Shown here: positions 23,526 through 30,567 of the stretch, piece by piece
Layout of the letters: each line of letters opens with the position of its first letter
Position numbering within the stretch: the first letter of the stretch is position 1
Assembly: GCA_025360805.1 (NCBI GenBank)
Contig: JANYBK010000246.1
Span: forward strand, 1-33,904
Length of the DNA stretch: 33,904 bases
Reading direction: 5' to 3'
DNA from: Methanomicrobiales archaeon
Lineage (GTDB): Archaea; Halobacteriota; Methanomicrobia; Methanomicrobiales; Methanospirillaceae
Program-made: the position numbers and the translations under genes
The notes under the pieces: generated by a model
Seen by the model: only the letters and a program-made list of their open reading frames with translations
Told to the model about the DNA's origin: nothing
Database searches by the model: none

Positions 23526-24563
23526 ATGGTCAAAGAACTGTTACGCAAATTATCCAATGCCCACGGTGTTTCGGGCAGTGAAGGCAACGTCTATGCACTT
23601 ATTAAAAAAGAGCTTAAAGGGCATGTTGATGAGATTCGCGAAGACCCGATGGGCAACCTGATCGCAGTCAAGCATGGCAATAAGTTCAAAGTGATGCTCG
23701 CTGCTCACATGGACGAGATCGGGCTCATGGTGAAGTATGTAGAAGAGAAAGGCTTCATCCGGTTCGTTGCACTCGGAGGATGGTACGGACCGACGCTCTA
23801 TAACCAGCGGGTAGTGCTGCATGGGGCAAACGGTCCCGTTATTGGGGTCATTGGCGGTAAACCCCCGCACATGATGGATGACGAAGAGCGTAAGAAGGGA
23901 GTAAAAGTCGACGATCTATTCATTGATATCGGTGCAACAAATCCCGATGAGGTAGATTATCTCGGTATTGAAGTTGGCACACCTGTGACCATTGACCGGG
24001 AATTCTGTGAACTGGCTAATTCCCGGGTTACCGGAAAAGCCTTTGACAACCGGGCCGGCGTAGCAATGCTTATAAAAACCTTAAAAGAGGTTGACTCTCC
24101 GCTCACAATCTTTGGCGTATTTACGGTCCAGGAAGAAGTTGGTTTAAAGGGTGCCCGTACCAGTGCATATGCACTCGATCCTGATTGTGCCATAGCCACC
24201 GATGTCACTATTCCTGGCGATCATCCGGGTATCGAGATGAAAGATGCTCCAGTCCTGATGGGAAAAGGCCCGGTCATCACCATCGTTGATAGCAGCGGAA
24301 GAGGACTTATCGCCAGCCGCAAAGTGGTCAAGTGGCTCAAGGAGGCTGCGGATACAAATTCAATTCCTGTGCAGATGGAAGTTGGTAGTGGGGGAACAAC
24401 CGATGCAACTGCAATCCACCTGACTAAAGGGGGGATCCCAAGTACAACTGTCAGCATCCCTTCGCGGTACATTCATTCACCGGTAGAAGTTCTGGATTGC
24501 AATGACATTGAAGCCGGTGTTAAAATACTGGTGGCTGCGCTCAAGAAAAAACCGGTATTATAA
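23526..24563 (+). CDS. M42-family metallo-aminopeptidase
   Basis: The 345-residue (ATG at 23526) aminopeptidase of the TET/deblocking M42 family shows metal ligands His in LAAHMDEIG, Asp in GKAFDNRAG, Glu-Glu in VQEEVGLKGA, Asp in ATDVT and His near the end in RYIHSPVE. These enzymes form large cytoplasmic particles that trim peptides. The ATG is favoured over the in-frame GTG at 23517 because AGGTGA lies five bases before it. It begins one base after the aminotransferase stop. Together they may recycle amino acids. A T-rich stretch follows its stop. Confidence 0.9.
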   Translation: MVKELLRKLSNAHGVSGSEGNVYALIKKELKGHVDEIREDPMGNLIAVKHGNKFKVMLAAHMDEIGLMVKYVEEKGFIRFVALGGWYGPTLYNQRVVLHGANGPVIGVIGGKPPHMMDDEERKKGVKVDDLFIDIGATNPDEVDYLGIEVGTPVTIDREFCELANSRVTGKAFDNRAGVAMLIKTLKEVDSPLTIFGVFTVQEEVGLKGARTSAYALDPDCAIATDVTIPGDHPGIEMKDAPVLMGKGPVITIVDSSGRGLIASRKVVKWLKEAADTNSIPVQMEVGSGGTTDATAIHLTKGGIPSTTVSIPSRYIHSPVEVLDCNDIEAGVKILVAALKKKPVL

Positions 24564-24640
24564 TTTTAGTTCTTCTCTTTTTTCATTGAAATTTCTTGTC
24601 TTGGATCACAAGATTATAAACAAAAACAGTCCCCCTCGTT

Positions 24641-25207
24641 ATGGCCCGGGCCTATCTCGCATCCTGGCGCAATGATTACCCCCTCCCCGTAACGCCGGAT
24701 GCATTTGTATTCCTTTCAAACAAGAAGGCCCCGCTTGGATATAATGGGTTGGCAAAACAGATTCGTGTCATCGCCAAGAGAGCGGGAATAACAAAGCACA
24801 TCACTCCGCATATCTTCCGGCACACCCGGGCAACTATCCTTATCCGGCAGGGATACGGTGAGGCTATTGTGAAGAAATTACTTTGGGGAAATCTCAACAG
24901 CAAAATGTTTTCAACGTACCTTCACCTGGTCGATTCCGATGTGGAGCGGGTAGTAGCTGAGAAGGCCGGGATCATTACCAAAGAGGATCGGTCAAAAACT
25001 CTTGAAGCCCGGCAGTGCCCCCGGTGTTTCACGGTCAACGGTCCGACCCGGGGACTTTGTGATACGTGCGGATGCGAGCTCACTGAAGAAGCCGCAAATA
25101 ATGCCATACAGGCAAAGCAGCAGGGAGAACTCCAGCCGGAGTTTCAGGCAATGATGGACCGGTTCAGAGGAGAACTGTTGCAGATGCAAAATGCTCGAAA
25201 AAGTTGA
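24641..25207 (+). pseudogene. N-terminally truncated tyrosine integrase
   Basis: The 188 codons match only the C-terminal half of a tyrosine recombinase. His57 and Arg60 (ITPHIFRHTRAT) and the nucleophile Tyr93 (STYLHL) are present, but the SAM-like domain and first catalytic Arg are missing. A zinc ribbon (CPRC and CDTCGC, residues about 115-134) and a helical tail follow, as in many integrases of Methanomicrobiales. The usual second His of the active site is replaced (LWGN). The 77 bases upstream do not hold the lost part. It is a remnant of an old mobile element at the edge of an accessory patch and is probably inactive, though the frame is intact. Confidence 0.8.
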
Positions 25208-25253
25208 TTATTGGGGTAATACCCCCTGAAAATCACTCTAATTTTCTGGACTT

Positions 25254-25274
25254 CGGAAAAACCGACCTCGATAA
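25254..25274 (+). repeat. 21-bp direct repeat, left copy
   Basis: This stretch begins CGGAAAAA and ends CGACCTCGATAA. It recurs in the same orientation at 27604-27624 with one mismatch at its ninth base. The two copies bracket the AlbA-type gene, the leader ORF and the CPBP gene. It may be a recombination site or one of a dispersed intergenic repeat family. Confidence 0.5.
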
Positions 25275-25342
25275 ATGTAGAGCAACAACATGAAAAAGGA
25301 AGAGAACCTTAACTCAGTACAAAGCCCTGAGGCCCTCAGCAC

Positions 25343-26692
25343 ATGATCTTTAACGAATCCGATAAAGTTGAATTCAAAGAATCCTTTGATCGGGATGCCG
25401 CTATTACAGCCAGTGCATTTTCAAATACCAAGGGAGGCACAATTTTTATTGGAATAAATGATCGTGGAAACGTTATCGGGACGCTGATCGGTACTGAATC
25501 ATTCAAGGAATGGACCAATACGATTTCTCAGAGTACCGAACCCCGCCTGATCCCGGAGATTGAAGAACTATCGTGTGAAGGGAAACCCGTAGTAGCGATT
25601 CACATCAAAGAAAATCCGCTTAAACCGGTATCCATCAAAGGCCGATGTTACCGGCGCGTCGGCTCAAGCAATCGGGTGATGCAGCCTCACGAGATTTCAG
25701 AGATGCATCTTCAATCCATTGGCAGCAGCTGGGACCTGACACCGGCACAAAAAACCACGGTTGAAGATTTGGATCTGGCAAAAGTTGCCGACTATATCAA
25801 AAAAGCAAACGAGTCGGGGAGGCGGAATATTGCACCTGACGAATCCCCTCAAACGGTACTCGAGAAGATCGGACTGATCCAGGACAACAAACCTACATGG
25901 GCCGCGATCCTACTCTTCGGGAAAAACCCGCAGCGGGTCCTGTCTCAGGCAACCATCCATTGCGGGCTCTTTGGCTCTGATGAGATTAGTGTGCTTGACG
26001 ATCGTATGGTGCAAGGTACCGTTATTGAGCAGGTAAATGACGCGATGGAGTTTATCCGGAAGAATATCCGGGTTGCATTTGTGATGACCGGTGAACCTGA
26101 ACGAAAACAGGTCTGGGACTATCCTATAGAGGCACTCCGTGAAGCAGTCATTAATGCGATCTGTCACCGTAACTACACGATCAGCTCTTCAGTTGAGATT
26201 CGTATCATGGGAGCATCCTTAAAAGTATGGAGCCCGGGACGGCTGGCTTCCGGGATCACGTTGCCCGAATTATTTTCTTCGCACGCATCGGTCCTGCGGA
26301 ACAAGGGAATCGCACAGATTTTTTACGACATGGCATGGATAGAACGGTGGGGAAGCGGCGTCCAGAAGATCCGGACTGCCTGTGCAGAAGCAGAGCTCCC
26401 CGAACCTGTATTTCAGGAAGATCAAGGTTTTTCAGTCATATTCAAGAAAGATATTTTCAATCCGGAATATCTTGGATTGCAGGGGTTGAATGATCGTCAG
26501 ATACTAGCTGTAGCATATATCAGGGAACATGGAAAAATTACCAATTCTGAATTCCAGATCCTTGCTTCTGTTAAAAAAAGACAGTCCTCAATAGATCTCA
26601 ATGATCTCGAAGAACGTAAGATTATTTCCCGGGTGGGAAAAACTGGAAAAGGGACTCACTATATTTTACAAAGGGGCACTAAAGGGGCATAA
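25343..26692 (+). CDS. Schlafen/AlbA_2-HATPase putative regulator
   Basis: The 449-residue protein matches the COG2865-type architecture. An N-terminal Schlafen AlbA_2 domain (residues 1-120: ESDKVEFKES, GGTIFIGINDRG) is followed by a GHKL ATPase-like domain at about 250-380, with the Asn-box EALREAVINAICHRNY and SPGRL. A C-terminal winged helix ends near RVGKTGKGTHYIL. Such proteins are annotated as putative transcriptional regulators or RecG-like. Their biochemistry is poorly known, and some sit in defence or mobile contexts. The ATG follows a small perfect palindrome, CTGAG/CTCAG (25327-25339). A short tandem repeat runs through its stop codon. Confidence 0.82.
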   Translation: MIFNESDKVEFKESFDRDAAITASAFSNTKGGTIFIGINDRGNVIGTLIGTESFKEWTNTISQSTEPRLIPEIEELSCEGKPVVAIHIKENPLKPVSIKGRCYRRVGSSNRVMQPHEISEMHLQSIGSSWDLTPAQKTTVEDLDLAKVADYIKKANESGRRNIAPDESPQTVLEKIGLIQDNKPTWAAILLFGKNPQRVLSQATIHCGLFGSDEISVLDDRMVQGTVIEQVNDAMEFIRKNIRVAFVMTGEPERKQVWDYPIEALREAVINAICHRNYTISSSVEIRIMGASLKVWSPGRLASGITLPELFSSHASVLRNKGIAQIFYDMAWIERWGSGVQKIRTACAEAELPEPVFQEDQGFSVIFKKDIFNPEYLGLQGLNDRQILAVAYIREHGKITNSEFQILASVKKRQSSIDLNDLEERKIISRVGKTGKGTHYILQRGTKGA

Positions 26693-26729
26693 GGGGCACC
26701 AAAGGGGCACCAAAGGGGCATAAGGGGCA
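26671..26729 (+). repeat. Six-copy AAGGGGCA tandem repeat
   Basis: AAGGGGCA occurs six times, starting at 26671, 26682, 26691, 26702, 26713 and 26722, with spacings of 11, 9, 11, 11 and 9 bases. The first two copies lie inside the 3' end of the AlbA_2 gene and encode GTKGA. A TAA formed by the shorter spacing then stops it. Changes in copy number would shift the frame and alter the protein tail. Confidence 0.75.
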
Positions 26730-26835
26730 TGAACTCATAAAAAAAAAGAGAATCGTATCAGATTTTTTATGCGAGTGATGTTTTTCCATAGGTATACAAC
26801 AGTCCCGTCGAATCGGTATAACAAAGGAGGAAGGT

Positions 26836-26898
26836 ATGGCAACGGAGTGTGCAACTCAATATTGTGATACGGTGATTCAATCGATTACGGAGTTATGA
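26836..26898 (+). CDS. 20-aa leader ORF before CPBP gene
   Basis: An AAAGGAGG ribosome binding site, the strongest I saw in the window, lies six bases before an ATG that opens a 20-codon frame with two cysteines (MATECATQYCDTVIQSITEL). It stops one base before the ATG of the CPBP membrane protease gene. It could be a regulatory leader peptide, a small secreted or modified peptide served by the protease, or a translation-coupling device. Translation is well supported by the signal, function is not. Confidence 0.45.
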   Translation: MATECATQYCDTVIQSITEL

Positions 26899-26899
26899 C

Positions 26900-27484
26900 A
26901 TGGACCTGTTCATCATCCCGACCCAACTTCTGATTATTGTCCTCTACCTTTTCCGCATACCCACCATCGAACGATTTCCAAAATCTCTCAAAGGATTTTA
27001 CTCTGGTATCGCGAATGATATCAGGTTCGATATCGGGACCTGGTGGAAAACAGTTTTAGTCCCGCTCCTGGTAATTGTTGGAACGTATCTGGTGTGGGTG
27101 ATGTATAACAACATGATTTTTCACACCTTCCCATTACTCCCGGTTGCCGATCCTCTGCCACTGTACATTGCAGAGTCCGGTATTCTTGCACCGGTATCTG
27201 AGGAAATTTTGCAATGCGTTCTTCTCAGTATGGCATTTGTCCTTTTTACCAGAATTTACAAAAACCGGTGGATGATTACCGGGATGTGTTTTGCTGCGCT
27301 GATGATTGTATCATATATTTTTGCAAACGCCCACACAAATCCAACGTCGATAAACTGGCTTATGAGATTTTTCCAGTTTATGATCTACGGTGCGATATAC
27401 TTCCTCAATGGCAGGAATTTATTGCCGGCGATTGTTGCTCACTCGGCGTGGAATCTGATTTTGTTGAATCGGGTGGAATTTTAG
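26900..27484 (+). CDS. CPBP-family intramembrane protease homologue
   Basis: The 194-residue membrane protein has about four to six hydrophobic segments (near 3-20, 50-70, 90-118, 125-145 and 155-190). It carries the CPBP/Abi signatures: Glu101-Glu102 in PVSEEIL, His145 in FANAHTNP, and His181 with Asn185 in AHSAWN. The Arg that normally follows the Glu pair (EExxxR) is replaced by Cys106. Relatives include CAAX-processing proteases and bacteriocin self-immunity proteins. GGAG lies seven bases before the ATG, inside the leader ORF, so the two are coupled. The job here may be peptide processing or immunity, but this is inference. Confidence 0.8.
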   Translation: MDLFIIPTQLLIIVLYLFRIPTIERFPKSLKGFYSGIANDIRFDIGTWWKTVLVPLLVIVGTYLVWVMYNNMIFHTFPLLPVADPLPLYIAESGILAPVSEEILQCVLLSMAFVLFTRIYKNRWMITGMCFAALMIVSYIFANAHTNPTSINWLMRFFQFMIYGAIYFLNGRNLLPAIVAHSAWNLILLNRVEF

Positions 27485-28006
27485 ATTCTTAAAGAACGGT
27501 ATCGATGTGCACACACTTCCCCGGTAATCCAATCTCCCGAAACAACCGAACTATCCTATCTGGCTGCCCCGATTCCAGGTCAAAACCCCTTTTTTCGATA
27601 CCCCGGAAAAAACGACCTCGATAACGACCCTTTCTAGGGCAGATCTCTCCTCAAACAGGGAAACCACTGTGAAAAACAAACCGTGCTTTAAAGGGCCTTG
27701 GCACCCCTCGTTTTTCAAGCCCATTTCACCCGTATTTTGGCAAACAGGGTGAGATCCAGGCACTTGTTTTCACTTCCCAAAACCAGATGGGATTAGAGGC
27801 GGTTTCCGGACCGGGACCCGTCAATCGGAGCCCAAATTGGGCTTGTTTTCCCTCATGGTACATACCCCTTTGTTACGGGTGTCTCCGAGATGGGGATAAA
27901 GGTGGGGTTCAAAATGAGAGCGGCGAAAACATCCGGCGTGCGGTCCACTCCAGTTATACCTGCATAAAAACACTGTGGCCGAATCTCAACCTCATTGGAG
28001 AGAAAA
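27485..28006. other. Gene-poor stretch
   Basis: No gene can be supported in this interval. Frames of 70 codons (minus, 27551-27763) and 93 codons (plus, 27787-28068) lack binding sites and look random. GCCCAAATTGGGC forms a 13-base palindrome at about 27829-27841, followed by a T-rich run, and may be a terminator. The second copy of the 21-bp direct repeat lies at 27604-27624. An 18-codon plus-strand frame near 28012 with GGAGAG upstream is too short to judge. Confidence 0.4.
27604..27624 (+). repeat. 21-bp direct repeat, right copy
   Basis: This is the second copy of the repeat at 25254-25274, in the same orientation, with A instead of C at its ninth base. The flanking bases differ on both sides, so the similarity is confined to this block. 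Confidence 0.5.
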
Positions 28007-28264
28007 TCATAATGACAGAAGACTATGAACTGATAAATTATTTTTTAGATATTGTGATAATAATTTAGCCGATCTTGTGACACGACCAAATTCTTTGACT
28101 ACATTTAGATCGTATTTCTTTATCACTTTCTCGATTAAAGTTTCATAAAAAATATCTAATAACGGTAAAATTGTGCCTAAATAACTCGCCTTTTGTAAAT
28201 ATTCTTCAGTAAATTTTGATGATTTCGGTAGCGATGTAATGTTATCAGGCCCTTCTTTATTCAT
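28007..28264 (-). CDS. Hypothetical helical protein, 85 aa
   Basis: The 85-residue protein is of even, helical composition (FTEEYLQKASYLGTILPLLD, IEKVIKKYDLNVVKEFGRV) and looks like genuine coding sequence, unlike the other frames nearby. A TATA-like ATAATATAAATC lies about 30 bp before the ATG with no Shine-Dalgarno sequence, which fits a leaderless transcript. AT content is higher than in the housekeeping genes next to it. No family was recognised. It is an orphan at the right edge of the accessory patch. Confidence 0.5.
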   Translation of the reverse strand: MNKEGPDNITSLPKSSKFTEEYLQKASYLGTILPLLDIFYETLIEKVIKKYDLNVVKEFGRVTRSAKLLSQYLKNNLSVHSLLSL

Positions 28265-28360
28265 TAATGAAGTATTCTTCGCATCGATTTATATTATTAG
28301 TTATTTTTTATTAACATCAATCGAGCAAATTTATCTCCCCCCGCCCTACATCCCGAACCC

Positions 28361-28496
28361 CTTATAAACCTATCAGTAATATATCTATCGTATCAACGAT
28401 CTTTACAGTCGTTGAACCAGATAACCGGCGCGGGCGGCTTAAAAAGGCGCTCATACTGGTTCACGGGGATTGGCGAGCGCTCGCCATAATTCCCGT
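28361..28496 (+). promoter_or_regulatory. TATA box and structured leader of PIN-ATPase gene
   Basis: CTTATAAACC at 28361-28370 is a good archaeal TATA box, which would give a leader of roughly 160 bases. Two stem-loops follow inside it. One has arms GAACCAG (28414-28420) and CTGGTTC (28456-28462). The other has outer arms ACGGG (28463-28467) and CCCGT (28492-28496) enclosing a perfect 14-base palindrome, GGCGAGCGCTCGCC (28472-28485). The long, paired leader may be regulatory, or a separate small RNA could be made here. Confidence 0.45.
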
Positions 28497-28556
28497 TAAA
28501 ATCCAAGAGAATAGCATAGCATACCATAGAACACAATACCGTGAGGAAATACAATT

Positions 28557-30545
28557 ATGATACTAGTACCTGATACAAGCGTCCTCATCGACGGGCGCAT
28601 AACTTCAATGATAAAAGCCGGTGAATACAAAGGTGCAACAATAATCGTCCCGGAAGCAGTGATCGCAGAACTCGAAGCGCAGGCAAATAACGGGCGCGAA
28701 ATCGGGTTTGCGGGGCTTAACGAACTCCAGTCGCTGTGCAAAATGGCCGAGGAAAAAACCATTGAACTCAAGTTCACCGGTGTCCGACCATCACTCGAAC
28801 AGGTCAAGCTTGCCAGTGGCGGCGAGATCGACTCAATTATACGGGGTGTCGCCTGCGAAAACAACGCACGCTTCATCACCAGCGATTTCGTGCAGGCTGA
28901 AGTGGCACGGGCAAAAGGACTCGATGTCATCTACTTAAAACCGCAGGCAGGGAACTTCGGGCCGCTCGGCATCGACCAGTTCTTTGACGAGCACACCATC
29001 GCCGTGTACTTAAAAGAACGGATCGCTCCAACTGCAAAGAGGGGCTCAATCAACGATATGAAACTCGTGCAGATCCGCGACCAGCCAACTTCTGAATACG
29101 AACTCCGGGCCATGTCACAGGAGATTCTCGAACGGGCCAAGCGTGACCCCGACGGGTTCATCGAAGTTGAGAAGCGGGGCATCACGGTTGTGCAGATCGG
29201 TTCCATGCGGATTGCGATTGCCCGCCGCCCGTTCTCAGACGGTATGGAGATCACCGCAGTCCGCCCGATAGTTGACGTAACCCTAAAAGACTACACCAAA
29301 TCCGATGTGATCACAAAACGGATCACCGGTGAAAAACGCGGGCTTATCATCGCAGGTTCACCCGGTTCGGGAAAGACCACGCTCGCCCAGAGCGTTGCAA
29401 CGTTCCTGTCAGACTCAGGGTTTGTAGTCAAGACCATGGAGGCACCCCGCGAACTCCAGGTGCCGGACCAGATCACCCAGTACACCGCGCTCGACGGCAG
29501 CATGGCCAACACCGCTGACGTGCTCCTGCTCGTCCGGCCAGATTTCGTGATCTTCGATGAACTCCGGAAGAACGAGGACTTCAATGTCTTTGGCGACATG
29601 CGGCTCGCGGGCTTAGGCATGGTCGGCGTCATCCACGCAAATGGCGTGCGGGATGCAATCCAGCGGTTCTCGAACCGCGTGGACTTCTCGGTGCTCTCAC
29701 AGGTTATCAACACGATAATCTTTGTCAAGCAGGGCGTGATCTCCAAAATCTACGATGTCGATTTTACCATCAAGGTACCGACAGGAATGGCAGGCGAGAT
29801 GAACATCCGCCCGGTAACAACGATAACCGACAACGAAAGCGGTAAGCTCGTACTTGATGTCTTCCGGTACGATGGCGAAACCATTGTCATGCCAGTCATC
29901 GCCGGTGCAACAACTTCTGCTCCTGCCTCAATCCAGCCTGTAAAAACCCCGCAGGTGCCGCAGATCAGCCAACCGATCACTTCATTGCCTCAGATTGCAC
30001 GCACTCCCACTCCTGTTGCTCCGCCGCAGGAAGCGCCAAAGAGGGAAATTGACGAACACCCCGGCTGGAAACTCACGGAAAAGGATGTCCAGCGCGAGAT
30101 TGGGCGCTACACTGAGGGTTTTATCGATGTCCAGATGGTCAGCGATACAAAAGCAATCGTGTATATTGACGACAAGGATGTCCCCGCAGCAATAGGAAAA
30201 GGCGGCAAGAACATCTCTGCAATCGTCAACAAGATTGGCATTGGCATTGACATCAAACCCCGCTCGGAATTCGACCGACAGCAGATGCAGACTCATCCGC
30301 AGAAAGCTGAAGATGAGATGAACCTCGGCGGCGGTGTGAAGATCCTGACCGACAAGAAACAGTTAACGATCATTGCGCCAGAACAGAGCGGAAAGATCGT
30401 CGATGTGTTTGCCGGTAAGGAGTATCTCTTTACAGCAACAGTAAATGACCTCGGTGAGATCAGCCTTGCCAAGAACTCGAGCATTGCCCAGGAGATGATC
30501 AGGCGTTACCAGAATAACGAGATCATCAAGCTGCGGCCAGTATAA
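28557..30545 (+). CDS. PIN-ATPase-KH protein
   Basis: The 662-residue archaeal protein has three parts. A PIN nuclease domain (residues 1-130) has acidic residues Asp6, Glu38, Asp92 and Asp110. A secretion-ATPase-like P-loop domain has GSPGSGKT at 267-274 and an FVIFDELRKNEDF acidic motif. A KH RNA-binding domain near residue 540 has GKGGKN. A Pro/Thr-rich linker (about 450-500) separates ATPase and KH. This architecture is conserved as the PINc/VapC-type ATPase of Euryarchaeota and is thought to act on RNA. GAGG lies 11 bases before the ATG. GC is clearly higher than in the accessory regions. Confidence 0.92.
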   Translation: MILVPDTSVLIDGRITSMIKAGEYKGATIIVPEAVIAELEAQANNGREIGFAGLNELQSLCKMAEEKTIELKFTGVRPSLEQVKLASGGEIDSIIRGVACENNARFITSDFVQAEVARAKGLDVIYLKPQAGNFGPLGIDQFFDEHTIAVYLKERIAPTAKRGSINDMKLVQIRDQPTSEYELRAMSQEILERAKRDPDGFIEVEKRGITVVQIGSMRIAIARRPFSDGMEITAVRPIVDVTLKDYTKSDVITKRITGEKRGLIIAGSPGSGKTTLAQSVATFLSDSGFVVKTMEAPRELQVPDQITQYTALDGSMANTADVLLLVRPDFVIFDELRKNEDFNVFGDMRLAGLGMVGVIHANGVRDAIQRFSNRVDFSVLSQVINTIIFVKQGVISKIYDVDFTIKVPTGMAGEMNIRPVTTITDNESGKLVLDVFRYDGETIVMPVIAGATTSAPASIQPVKTPQVPQISQPITSLPQIARTPTPVAPPQEAPKREIDEHPGWKLTEKDVQREIGRYTEGFIDVQMVSDTKAIVYIDDKDVPAAIGKGGKNISAIVNKIGIGIDIKPRSEFDRQQMQTHPQKAEDEMNLGGGVKILTDKKQLTIIAPEQSGKIVDVFAGKEYLFTATVNDLGEISLAKNSSIAQEMIRRYQNNEIIKLRPV

Positions 30546-30546
30546 C

Positions 30547-30555
30547 TTTTTTTTT
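30547..30555 (+). terminator. T-run terminator after PIN-ATPase gene
   Basis: Nine T residues follow the stop directly, typical of archaeal termination. It lies only 13 bases before the leuS start, so partial read-through is likely. Confidence 0.5.
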
Positions 30556-30567
30556 GGAAGTGATGAT

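Noticed and set aside
27551-28068. ORFs of 70 and 93 codons in the gap after the CPBP gene
   Set aside because: Low-quality composition, no start signals and no coupling; they are better explained as spacer.
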